Source: Massilia sp. BJB1822
GTDB lineage: Bacteria; Pseudomonadota; Gammaproteobacteria; Burkholderiales; Burkholderiaceae_D
Assembly: GCF_013369485.1 (NCBI RefSeq)
Contig: NZ_JABWEB010000014.1
Coordinates: forward strand, 1-64,000
DNA length: 64,000 nt
Direction of reading: 5' to 3'
Each line of letters begins with the position of its first letter. Positions within the stretch are counted from its first letter, which is position 1. Positions 8,390-15,509 of the stretch are shown here, piece after piece. Position numbers and translations under genes: made by a program. The notes below the pieces were generated by a model that saw only the letters and a list, made by a program, of their open reading frames with translations, did no database searches and was not told the origin of the DNA.

Positions 8390-9049
8390 TCAACTATTCA
8401 ACATTGAGGCTGCAATATTCACGGACAGCCCCAATATAACCAGGTTAAAGAAGAAACTGAGCACCGATTGGCCGAGCACCAGCTTGCGCAGCGATTGCGA
8501 TTGCACGCACACGTCCGAGGTCTGCGCCGCCACCGCAATGGTGAAGGAGAAGTAAAGGAAGTCCCAGTAATTGGGCTGGCAATCGTGGTCGGGAAATTGC
8601 AGCGGACGCCGCGCAGTCGGGGCATTGTAGTAAAGGTGGGCGTAGTGGCTGCAGAACAGCATGCCCACCAGGAACCAGGAGCCGAGCAGGGTCAGGACCG
8701 CAAAAGCATAGTGCAGCGGACGCTCGCCTTGCGGCAGGTCTTTCACCGCTGCCAGCTCCGAGCTGATGGCGGCAAGACTCATGCAGGCGGCCACGCAGAG
8801 GGTCAGCAGTATCACCGCCGCATTCTCGTCCTGGGCGGCGGCGATGCGGCGCACCTTGCGGTAGTCGGCGCGCGCCATCATCCACATCATGGTCAGCAGA
8901 TAGGCCCACACTGCCACATTCCAGGCGCCGAGCAGGCGTGTCAGCAGCGTCCAGGCAGACGGCAGCAGCAGGCCAGCCACCGCGCCAAGCGCAATGGCCA
9001 GGCTGAGGTGCGGGCGGCTGCGGATGAAATGATGGGCTGGTATGCGCAT
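8390..9049 (-). CDS. DUF1345 inner-membrane protein
   Basis: 219 residues with about five hydrophobic helices: LSLAIALGAVAGLLLP, WNVAVWAYLLTMMWMM, AAVILLTLCVAACMSLAAI, YAFAVLTLLGSWFLVGMLF and a C-terminal VLSFFFNLVILGLSVNIAA. The conserved FPDHDCQPNYWDFLYFSFTIAVAAQTSDV segment identifies DUF1345, whose pre-C-terminal loop resembles an ion-channel pore region. Its function is not known. It starts 12 bases after the MFS gene and is probably the last gene of a leftward transcription unit with that gene. Confidence 0.85.
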   Translation of the reverse strand: MRIPAHHFIRSRPHLSLAIALGAVAGLLLPSAWTLLTRLLGAWNVAVWAYLLTMMWMMARADYRKVRRIAAAQDENAAVILLTLCVAACMSLAAISSELAAVKDLPQGERPLHYAFAVLTLLGSWFLVGMLFCSHYAHLYYNAPTARRPLQFPDHDCQPNYWDFLYFSFTIAVAAQTSDVCVQSQSLRKLVLGQSVLSFFFNLVILGLSVNIAASMLNS

Positions 9050-9061
9050 AGCGTGCCAATC

Positions 9062-10297
9062 TTACACTTTATGGTGGGGAAAGCGGTCCATGCGTGACAG
9101 TACGGGAAAACGCCAGGCCCACAGCCCGGTCACCAGCAAGGTGGCGGCGCCGCCGAAGATGACGGCGCGCGTCAGTCCGAACCAGCCTGCCGTCAATCCC
9201 GATTCGAACTCGCCCAGCTCATTGGAGGCGCCGATGAAGACGGCGTTGACGGCGCTGACGCGGCCCCGTATCGCGTCCGGCGTTTCGAACTGCACCAGCA
9301 GGTGCCGCACATAGACGCTGATCATATCGCCCGCGCCCATCAGCAGCAGGGCGCCCAGCGCGACGGCGAAACTGGTGGTCGCGCCAAGCACGATGGTGCC
9401 GGCGCCGAACACCGCCACGCCGCCGAACATCCAGATGCCGACGCGGCGCGTGATGGGAATGAAGGCCAGCGTCACCGAGCACAATGCCGCACCGATGGCC
9501 GGCGCGGTGCGCAGCAGGCCGAGGCCACTGGGGCCTGTGTGCAGCACGTCATGCGCCAGCGCCGGCAGCAGGGCGGTGGCGCCGCCGAACAGCACGGCGA
9601 ACAGGTCGAGCGAGATGGCGCCCAGCATCACGGGGCGCGAGAAGACGAAGCGCAAGCCTTCCAGCACGCTGTGCCAGCTGGCCGGTTCCTTGCTGCGCAC
9701 CTGCGGCGCGGGACGGGTGGCGGCCATCAGCAGCACGGCCGCCACCAGCAGCAGCGCGGCGCTCAGGTATACCGCGCCGGGGCCGGCGATGTACAGCAGG
9801 CCGCCCAGCGTGGGGCCGAGGATCACCGCCACGTGGAAGCTGGAGCTGCTCAGCGCCACGGCCTTGCTGAACGATTCCTGCGGCACCATATTCACCAGCA
9901 CCGCCTGCGTGGCGGGACTCATGAAGGCGCGCGCGCTGCCGAACAGCAGCAGCACGGCGAACACCGGCCAGACGGTGCTCATGCCGCTGTAGGTAAAGGC
10001 CAGCAGCAGCAGGCCGCACAGCAGCTGCGCGCCCATGCAGCAGATGATGATGTTGCGGCGGTTATGGCGGTCGGCCGCATGGCCGGCGTAAAGGATCAGC
10101 AGCAGGAAAGGCGCGAACTGCGCCAGGCCGATCAGGCCCAGGTAGAACAGATTGTGCGTCATTGCATACATCTGCCAGCCGATGGCGACGCTTTGCATCT
10201 GCACCGCCAGGGTGCCGAGGATGCGGGCGGAAAGATAGAAAGCGAAGTTGCGGTGTTTGAGGACGCTGAAGCCGTGTGATTCGGAGAGCAGGGACAT
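9062..10297 (-). CDS. MFS transporter, EntS/MFS_3-type
   Basis: 411 residues from the ATG at 10297 (MSLLSESHGFSVLKHRNF), with twelve predicted helices. The loop 2-3 motif GHAADRHNRRN is the MFS signature. The family marks (LNxRFxFYLSA-like start, GWQMYAMTHN, ARAFMSPATQAVLVNMVP) match the EntS-like exporters of enterobactin and related compounds. The direction (efflux) is inferred from the family, and the substrate is unknown. It lies downstream of the ferredoxin reductase gene with a gap of about 95 bases, and a DUF1345 gene follows 12 bases later. The ribosome site at this start is weak, so the exact N-terminus is uncertain. Confidence 0.88.
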   Translation of the reverse strand: MSLLSESHGFSVLKHRNFAFYLSARILGTLAVQMQSVAIGWQMYAMTHNLFYLGLIGLAQFAPFLLLILYAGHAADRHNRRNIIICCMGAQLLCGLLLLAFTYSGMSTVWPVFAVLLLFGSARAFMSPATQAVLVNMVPQESFSKAVALSSSSFHVAVILGPTLGGLLYIAGPGAVYLSAALLLVAAVLLMAATRPAPQVRSKEPASWHSVLEGLRFVFSRPVMLGAISLDLFAVLFGGATALLPALAHDVLHTGPSGLGLLRTAPAIGAALCSVTLAFIPITRRVGIWMFGGVAVFGAGTIVLGATTSFAVALGALLLMGAGDMISVYVRHLLVQFETPDAIRGRVSAVNAVFIGASNELGEFESGLTAGWFGLTRAVIFGGAATLLVTGLWAWRFPVLSRMDRFPHHKV

Positions 10298-10392
10298 GGA
10301 GGCGGACGTTGTGGCGGCATGCAGGCATGCGGTGAAACACGTCCCGTTCGCCGCCGCCCGCCAGCGGACGATGGCGGACGGGGGCGGGATGC

Positions 10393-11418
10393 TTACGGCT
10401 TGGCCAGGTCGGCCTCGCTGGTGAAGGCGTCGGCGTAGAACTCTTCGTCCGGCAACTGGCATTGGGCTACGAAATCGCGCTTGGCGCTATCGACCACGAT
10501 CGGCGCGCCGCAGGCATACACCTGGTGGCCCGACATATCGGGCAGGTCGGCCATCACGGCCTGGTGCACGAAGCCGGTGCGGCCGCTCCAGCCGTCTTCG
10601 GGCAGCGCGTTCGATACCACCGGCACGTAAGTGAAGTTGGGCATTTCGCTGGCCCACTGGCGGCACAGGGCGTCCATATACAGATCCTGCGGACGGCGGC
10701 CGCCCCAGTAAAGGCTCATTGGACGCGTGGATTTGGCGCGCTGCATTTCCTCGACGATGGCCTTGATCGGCGCGAAGCCGGTGCCGGAAGCGAGGAAGAC
10801 CATGGGCTTGTCCGAATCTTCGCGCACGAAGAAGGTGCCGAGCGGACCTTCGAAGCGCAGGATGTCGCGCTCCTTCATGGTGGTGAAGACCTGGTCGGTG
10901 AACAGGCCGCCCGGCATATGGCGGATGTGCAGGGTGATCGGGCCGTTGTCGGGCGCGGTCGCCATGCTGTAGCTGCGGCGCTTGCCGTCGCGCAGCATGA
11001 ATTCGATGTACTGGCCGGCGCGGTATTTGAGCGCTTCGTTGGCTGGCAGCTGGAGTGAAATCACGATCACGTCCGGCGCCACTTTTTCCAGGGTCGCCAC
11101 GCGCGAGGGCATTTTCTTGATCGGGTAGTCGCTGCTGCCTGCGACTTCGCGCGCTTCCAGCACCAGGTCGGAATGCGGCACGGCGCAGCAGAACAGGGAG
11201 ACGCCTTTTTCTTCTTCTTCCGGCGACAGGGCGCGCTGCTGGTGCGGCTTGTGGCTCACGGAGCCGGACAAGACCTTGCCCTTGCAGGAGCTGCAGGCGC
11301 CGTTTTTGCAGCCATACGGCAGGCCGACGCCGGCGCGCATGGCGGCGGCCAGCACGGTTTCGTCTTCGTCACAGGTAAATTGATGGCCGCTGGGCTGAAC
11401 GGTAATCTGAAAAGTCAT
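10393..11418 (-). CDS. 2Fe-2S ferredoxin/FAD/NAD(P)H oxidoreductase (AscD-like)
   Basis: 341 residues with three modules. A plant-type [2Fe-2S] ferredoxin domain spans 1-90, with ligands C37, C42, C45 and C77 (or C78). An FAD-binding barrel carries RSYSMA at about 148-153. An NAD(P) domain carries the GTGFAPIKAIVEE motif at about 212 and the terminal YACGAP motif. This fold passes electrons from NAD(P)H through FAD to an iron-sulphur partner. Relatives are often labelled CDP-6-deoxy-delta-3,4-glucoseen reductase, but no dideoxysugar genes are nearby, so the true partner is open. It diverges from the SDR epimerase gene at 11562. Confidence 0.92.
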   Translation of the reverse strand: MTFQITVQPSGHQFTCDEDETVLAAAMRAGVGLPYGCKNGACSSCKGKVLSGSVSHKPHQQRALSPEEEEKGVSLFCCAVPHSDLVLEAREVAGSSDYPIKKMPSRVATLEKVAPDVIVISLQLPANEALKYRAGQYIEFMLRDGKRRSYSMATAPDNGPITLHIRHMPGGLFTDQVFTTMKERDILRFEGPLGTFFVREDSDKPMVFLASGTGFAPIKAIVEEMQRAKSTRPMSLYWGGRRPQDLYMDALCRQWASEMPNFTYVPVVSNALPEDGWSGRTGFVHQAVMADLPDMSGHQVYACGAPIVVDSAKRDFVAQCQLPDEEFYADAFTSEADLAKP

Positions 11419-11561
11419 ATCGGTTGGATGGTTTGGTAGGGTAAGCTTTTGATTCTTATGGTGTTTTCAAGCGAACGATCGGGGTATTCTACACTACCCC
11501 TTTAGTGCGGCCTAGCGGGCTGCGCCAGCGCGTTTTCGGCGCCCGCCCTACAATCGCGGCT

Positions 11562-12452
11562 ATGAAAATCCAAAAACCATCTTTCAAGCTGCCGCGCCTG
11601 CTGATTCTGGGCTGCGGCGATGTCGGCATGCGCCTGCTGCCGCTGCTGCGCCAGCGCTACCGCGTGTTTGCCGTGACCAGCCAGCCCGAGCGCTGCGCCG
11701 AATTGCGCGCGGCCGGCGCCGTGCCCATCGTCGCCGATCTTGACCAGCCGGCCACGCTGCGCCGCCTGGCGGGACTGGCGCCGCGCATCGTGCACCTGGC
11801 GCCGCCGCAGACCGAGGGCCAGCTCGACCGCCGCACGCGCCGCCTGGCGGCCGTGCTGCCGGCGGCCCAGCTGGTGTATATCAGCACCACCGGCGTATAT
11901 GGCGATTGCGGCGGTGCGCTGTTCGACGAAACGCGCCCGGTGGCGCCGCGCAATGCGCGCGCGCTGCGCCGCGTCGATGCTGAACAGGTGCTGCGCGCCT
12001 GGGCCAGGCGGCGCGGCGGCCGGGTCAGCATCTTGCGCGTGCCGGGCATTTATGCGGCCGAGCGTCTGCCGCTCAAGCGCTTGCGGGACGGCACGCCGGC
12101 TTTGCTGGCGGAACAGGATGTGTATACCAATCACATCCATGCCGATGATCTGGCGCAAATTGTTGTAAGCGCGCTGCAACATGGCCAGCCGGGCCGGATT
12201 TATCACGCCGTGGATGACAGCAGTATGAAGATGGGGGAGTATTTTGATGCAGTGGCCGATGCGTTCGGTTTGCCGCGTCCGCCCCGGCTGGAACGCGCGG
12301 CGCTGACGGCTGCGGTGTCGCCGGCCTTGCTGTCGTTCATGTCGGAATCGCGGCGTTTAAGCAACACGCGGCTAAAGACGGAACTCGGCGTGCGCCTGAG
12401 TTACACTGACGTTACTAAAGGTTTGCAAGCCGCGCGCGCAAGCGCGGTGTAA
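11562..12452 (+). CDS. NAD(P)-dependent epimerase/dehydratase-like SDR protein (YeeZ-like)
   Basis: 296 residues. An N-terminal Rossmann motif LILGCGDVGMRLLPLL is at about 12-27; this is GxGxxG with Cys in the second position. The strand IVHLAPPQTEG follows, then YISTTGVYGDCGG, the Ser/Thr-Tyr region of extended or atypical SDRs, and RVPGIYAAERLPLKRL. The YxxxK pair is not obvious, so catalysis may be lost or altered, as in YeeZ-type members. No signal peptide is present. It stands alone between a divergent reductase and a small hypothetical gene. The substrate is unknown. Confidence 0.82.
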   Translation: MKIQKPSFKLPRLLILGCGDVGMRLLPLLRQRYRVFAVTSQPERCAELRAAGAVPIVADLDQPATLRRLAGLAPRIVHLAPPQTEGQLDRRTRRLAAVLPAAQLVYISTTGVYGDCGGALFDETRPVAPRNARALRRVDAEQVLRAWARRRGGRVSILRVPGIYAAERLPLKRLRDGTPALLAEQDVYTNHIHADDLAQIVVSALQHGQPGRIYHAVDDSSMKMGEYFDAVADAFGLPRPPRLERAALTAAVSPALLSFMSESRRLSNTRLKTELGVRLSYTDVTKGLQAARASAV

Positions 12453-12554
12453 GTTTTCTGGGCGATTCTGTTGGACCGCCCGCCTTGTTTGCGGTGTATC
12501 AAGCAAGGCATTGGCTGCTGCACTAAGGTGAAGTCATGGTGTGAAGGAGGGCAT

Positions 12555-12803
12555 ATGCAGATCATCCAGCATCCCAGCAAGGAGCAAGTCCGCGCTTACC
12601 TGGCGCAGCGCATTGCCCAGCGGCGACAGGAAGATTTGCCGCCCCCCACGCCTGATGAAATCCGTCGCCAGCTCGGCTGGTCGCTCTGTCCCCATTCCGG
12701 CTATGCCGGCGCCTTGACCTTCCCCTCCACCGTCGCCCGCCTCTCGGCCCTGCTCTGCCTGGCCTGGTTTTGCAGCGCCTTCCTGCCAAACAATTCCCGC
12801 TAA
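12555..12803 (+). CDS. Small hypothetical protein with C-terminal hydrophobic segment
   Basis: 82 residues, not recognised. The start has an excellent site (AAGGAGGGCAT). The N-terminal half is charged and helical (SKEQVRAYLAQRIAQRRQEDLPPPTPDEIRRQLGW). The C-terminal half ends in a hydrophobic stretch (VARLSALLCLAWFCSAFL) that could be a membrane anchor. The ribosome site and codon use support it being expressed. No function is suggested by its neighbours. Confidence 0.65.
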   Translation: MQIIQHPSKEQVRAYLAQRIAQRRQEDLPPPTPDEIRRQLGWSLCPHSGYAGALTFPSTVARLSALLCLAWFCSAFLPNNSR

Positions 12804-12827
12804 TCCTGTTGTTTTTTCGAGCAGGAA

Positions 12828-12886
12828 ATTTCCTAGCATAGGAAATGGCGCTACAATCTATCAAATTCTCACAAATTTAAGTGAGA
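12828..12886. promoter_or_regulatory. Two inverted repeats upstream of the small HTH gene
   Basis: ATTTCCTAGCATAGGAAAT at 12828-12846 is a perfect 8-bp inverted repeat with a 3-base spacer. TCTCAC/GTGAGA at 12867-12872 and 12881-12886 form a second one. Both lie in the AT-rich gap (12804-13050) before the HTH gene and look like operator sites. The rest of the gap shows no gene. Confidence 0.45.
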
Positions 12887-13050
12887 GTTAAGCTATCAGC
12901 AACAGAACCGTGTATCATATCGTCCGTGTGCTGAAAAACGCGTCATTCGAGGCCTTTTCGAGCGCCAAATCGGTATAGCTTCGTTTTTTATTTTTTCAAA
13001 GTGTCGTGTTTTTGCAAAAATTCGGCCGATTCGATCCAAGAAAAGAGTTA

Positions 13051-13293
13051 ATGATGTCCCTTAAAGAAATTACGGCTTCGCCTACTTACAATCCAAATCG
13101 CGTGCTGGATGCGATTATCGAGAAACTGCAGCTGAAAAATGACGCGGCCCTGTCGCGCGCGCTGGAAGTGGCGCCGCCGGTCATCAGCAAAATCCGCCAC
13201 AACACCCTGCCTATCGGCGCTACCATCCTGATCCGCATGCACGAGATCAGCGATTTCAGCATCCGCGAACTGCGCGAGATGATGGCCCACTAA
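13051..13293 (+). CDS. Small HTH DNA-binding protein
   Basis: 80 residues. The sequence NRVLDAIIEKLQLKNDAALSRALEVAPPVISKIRHNTLPIGATILIRMHEI fits a Cro/C1-type helix-turn-helix: helix 2 is DAALSRALEV and recognition helix 3 is APPVISKIRHN. There is no other domain. The start is one of two adjacent ATGs after GAGTTA. It is a probable repressor or nucleoid-type regulator, with no target identified. Two inverted repeats upstream could be its own operators. A strong terminator follows. Confidence 0.75.
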   Translation: MMSLKEITASPTYNPNRVLDAIIEKLQLKNDAALSRALEVAPPVISKIRHNTLPIGATILIRMHEISDFSIRELREMMAH

Positions 13294-13311
13294 GCGGCGC
13301 CGCACTCAAGC

Positions 13312-13355
13312 AAAACGGCCGCTCCTGGCAACAGGAGGCGGCCGTTGTTTTTTGT
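13312..13355 (+). terminator. Terminator of the HTH gene
   Basis: A long GC-rich hairpin (AACGGCCGC-TCCTG pairing with CAGGAGGCGGCCGTT, one bulge) is followed by GTTTTTTGTTT. Confidence 0.85.
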
Positions 13356-13372
13356 TTCTCAGCGTTTAGTGC

Positions 13373-14182
13373 TTAAGCCAGGCGCGGGCGCTGTGCATAG
13401 AAGGTATCGGTTTTCGCGGCCGGCACACCCGAGTAGGCTTGCTTGGCCTGGTTGCTGGGCACGCCGGAGTAGGCCACCGAAGGCACGCCGGAATACGCCG
13501 TCTTGGCCTGGGCCGCCGGCACGCCGGAGTAAGCCGTTTGCGCCTGGGCTGCCGGCACGCCCGAATATGCAGTCTGGGCTTGCGCGGCGGGCACGCCGGA
13601 GTAGGCAGTTTCAGCCCGTTTGGCCGGTACTCCCGAGTAAGCGGTTTGCGCTTGCGCCGCCGGCACGCCGGAATACGCTACCGAGGGAACGCCCGAGTAC
13701 GCAGTCTTCGCGGCGGGGACGCCGGAGTAAGCCACCGCAGGCACGCCGGAATAGGCCGAGGCTTGCTGGGACGGCACGCCGGAATACGCCTGTTCTGCCC
13801 GCAGATAGCTTTCGCCGAAGGTGCTTTCATACAACTCTTTCATGCGCTCGCCAACGCGGTGGTGGGCTTCCAGATCGTCTTCGCCGCGCAGGCCGATATA
13901 CGGGAAGTGGTGCAGGAAGTAACCGAACACGGCTTCGCAATCGACGGCGTATTTCATGGTGTCGAGAATGTGATAGTGCCAGAAGGTATCGACATCCTTG
14001 AGCGGCGCGGTTTGCTCGTGCGGGAAGGTTTTCATCAGGTACAAGAAGCGGCGGTATTCGAATTCCACGGCATTGGCTTGCTGCAGCGACCAGCCTTCGC
14101 CCGATTCCTCGTGCATGATTTTTACTTTGATAGGCTCAAGGTTGAGCTCGGCGATGGCTTTGAAGCTTTCTGCTGAAATCAT
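13373..14182 (-). CDS. GRDP-like domain protein with twelve AYSGVP repeats
   Basis: 269 residues, start at the ATG preceded by AAAGGGA. Residues 1-130 are a conserved helical domain like the glycine-rich-domain-protein (GRDP) family: FEYRRFLYLMK, then FWHYHILDTMKYAVDC (67-82) and FGYFLHHFPYIGLRGEDD, giving a cluster of His, Asp and Cys that could hold a metal. Residues 132-254 contain exactly twelve copies of AYSGVP, separated by 2-6 residue spacers rich in Ala, Gln, Lys and Thr. The last 15 residues end in TFYAQRPRLA. There is no signal peptide. It is a paralogue of the gene at 14445. The function is unknown; a substrate-like or scaffolding repeat array is plausible. Confidence 0.85.
   Translation of the reverse strand: MISAESFKAIAELNLEPIKVKIMHEESGEGWSLQQANAVEFEYRRFLYLMKTFPHEQTAPLKDVDTFWHYHILDTMKYAVDCEAVFGYFLHHFPYIGLRGEDDLEAHHRVGERMKELYESTFGESYLRAEQAYSGVPSQQASAYSGVPAVAYSGVPAAKTAYSGVPSVAYSGVPAAQAQTAYSGVPAKRAETAYSGVPAAQAQTAYSGVPAAQAQTAYSGVPAAQAKTAYSGVPSVAYSGVPSNQAKQAYSGVPAAKTDTFYAQRPRLA
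13421..13789 (-). repeat. Array encoding twelve AYSGVP hexapeptides
   Basis: In-frame tandem coding repeats with unit lengths of 8-12 codons. Most units are AYSGVPAAQAQT or a shortened form. Codons vary between copies, so the peptide is conserved better than the DNA. Confidence 0.9.
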
Positions 14183-14282
14183 GATAAATCCCTTTGTATG
14201 AATGGAAGAAAAGGGACGCCGTCCGTGGCCTGCTGATGTCTGGCTGGGCGTCGAGCACGTTCGGGATATTGGGAACGATGGA

Positions 14283-14296
14283 TTGATGCGGAGCAA
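14283..14296. promoter_or_regulatory. Degenerate FNR-type box upstream of the AYSGVP gene
   Basis: TTGATGCGGAGCAA matches TTGAT-N4-ATCAA at 9 of 10 positions. Its centre is about 107 bases upstream of the start at 14182. No well-spaced -10 box was found, so this is tentative. Confidence 0.3.
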
Positions 14297-14392
14297 CAAA
14301 TACCTCATCAACGAAGCTCAGTATAAGCAGGATGTTGCGGAATACAAGCCGGGATTTCGAAAAATGTGATGCTGTAGCGCAACTGCGACACG

Positions 14393-14426
14393 CGCCTCCG
14401 GCGCCTTGATTTTGGCGCCGGAGGCG
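14393..14426. terminator. Long perfect hairpin between the two repeat-protein genes
   Basis: A 13-bp perfect stem (14393-14405 with 14414-14426) with an 8-base loop sits 18 bases after the stop of the AWSGAAV gene. It has no U-run, so it could be a weak terminator, a processing signal or an mRNA-stabilising element. Confidence 0.5.
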
Positions 14427-14444
14427 GGAGAGACTCAAGCAGGA

Positions 14445-15356
14445 TCAGGCTTGCTGGGGCAGGGAGGGGCGGCTGGTGTAGAAGCTGGTGGGCTGGCTTA
14501 CGGCCGCGCCCGACCAGGCGGTCTGGGCCGGGGCTGCGCCCTGTTGCACTGCCGCACCCGACCAGGCGGTTTGGCCTTCGGCAGCGCCAGCTTGCACGGC
14601 GGCGCCGGACCAGGCGGTTTGCGCTTGCACCGCTGCACCCGACCAGGCCGTCTGTGCCTGTGGCGTTTCTTTTTGCACGGCGGCGCCGGACCAGGCAGTC
14701 TGGGCTTGCACCGCTGCACCCGACCAGGCCGTCTGTGCCTGTGGCGATTCTTTCTGCACGGCGGCGCCGGACCAGGCGGTCTGGGCCTGCACCGCTGCAC
14801 CCGACCAGGCCGTTTGTGCCTGCTGCGTTTCTTTCTGCACGGCCGCGCCCGACCAAGCGGTCTGCGCCTGCACCGCAGCGCCGGACCAGGCCGTTTTCGC
14901 TTCTACCGCGGCGCCGGACCAGGCGGTCTGCGCTTCGCCTTGCTGCACGGCGGCGCCCGACCAGGCGGCCTGGCTGCGCACATACGGCTCGTTAAAGGTT
15001 TCTTCGTACAGCTCTTTCATGCGCTGGCCGACGCGGGCGTGGGCCACTTCATCGTCCTCGCCACGCAGGCCGATGTAGGGGAAGTGGTGCAGGAAGTAAC
15101 CGAACACGGCCTGGCAATCGACGGCGTATTTCATGGTGTCGAGAATGTGGTAGTGCCAGAAAATATCCACATCCATCAGTGGTGCGGTTTGCTCTTTTGG
15201 GAACTTCTTCATCAGGTACAGGAAACGGCGGTACTCGAATTCCACCGCATTGGCGCGCTCCAGGCTCCAGCCTTCCCCGGATTCGATATGCATCAGCTTG
15301 ACCTTGATCGGGTCCAGATCCAGTTCAGCGATAGCCTTGAAGTCGGTTGCGTTCAT
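14445..15356 (-). CDS. GRDP-like domain protein with twelve AWSGAAV repeats
   Basis: 303 residues, start with AAAGGAACT upstream. The first 130 residues are a close paralogue of the gene at 13373, with the same FWHYHILDTMKYAVDC and FGYFLHHFPYIGLRGEDD motifs. The repeat differs: exactly twelve AWSGAAV units (residues 131-286), spaced by Gln/Ala/Glu/Thr-rich linkers such as QAQT and QKETPQAQT. The C-terminus TSFYTSRPSLPQQA shares the FYxxRPxL pattern with the paralogue. There is no signal peptide. An exact FNR-type box lies 95 bases upstream. Function unknown. The pair probably arose by duplication, with the repeat then diverging from Tyr-type to Trp-type or the reverse. Confidence 0.86.
   Translation of the reverse strand: MNATDFKAIAELDLDPIKVKLMHIESGEGWSLERANAVEFEYRRFLYLMKKFPKEQTAPLMDVDIFWHYHILDTMKYAVDCQAVFGYFLHHFPYIGLRGEDDEVAHARVGQRMKELYEETFNEPYVRSQAAWSGAAVQQGEAQTAWSGAAVEAKTAWSGAAVQAQTAWSGAAVQKETQQAQTAWSGAAVQAQTAWSGAAVQKESPQAQTAWSGAAVQAQTAWSGAAVQKETPQAQTAWSGAAVQAQTAWSGAAVQAGAAEGQTAWSGAAVQQGAAPAQTAWSGAAVSQPTSFYTSRPSLPQQA
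14499..14966 (-). repeat. Array encoding twelve AWSGAAV heptapeptides
   Basis: Tandem coding repeats with a higher-order period. An 11-codon unit and a 16-codon unit alternate, so an 81-base super-repeat is seen about four times. The near-identity of these blocks at DNA level suggests recent expansion. Confidence 0.9.
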
Positions 15357-15416
15357 TGGTAGTTCCTTTCAGTGATTGTGGCTGGTGAGAAAGAAAAAAC
15401 TGCGTGGTGCAAGGAC

Positions 15417-15458
15417 ATTCTTGCCGACGTGACGTCCGGCAATCTTGATTTTCATCAA
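15417..15458 (-). promoter_or_regulatory. FNR-type box and -10 element before the AWSGAAV gene
   Basis: TTGATTTTCATCAA (15445-15458) is an exact match to the FNR/ANR palindrome TTGAT-N4-ATCAA. On the minus strand a -10-like AAGAAT lies at 15422-15417, the spacing expected of a class II activated promoter (box at about -41.5). An imperfect palindrome (TTGCCGACGT/ACGTCCGGCAA) lies at 15421-15442. Confidence 0.6.
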
Positions 15459-15509
15459 GCTCTTTTGAAGCAAATTCCTAAAATCGCCCGTGATTTTTCC
15501 GGTCATGGC

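Noticed and set aside
14499..14966. CRISPR-like regular repeats
   Set aside because: Unit lengths vary by codons, spacers are themselves repeated, everything is in frame within one gene, and no cas genes are present.
14406..15362. Glycine/leucine-rich repeat protein on the plus strand
   Set aside because: It is only the complement of the AWSGAAV array; the repeat keeps other frames open. The minus-strand reading has the conserved domain, a ribosome site and a promoter.
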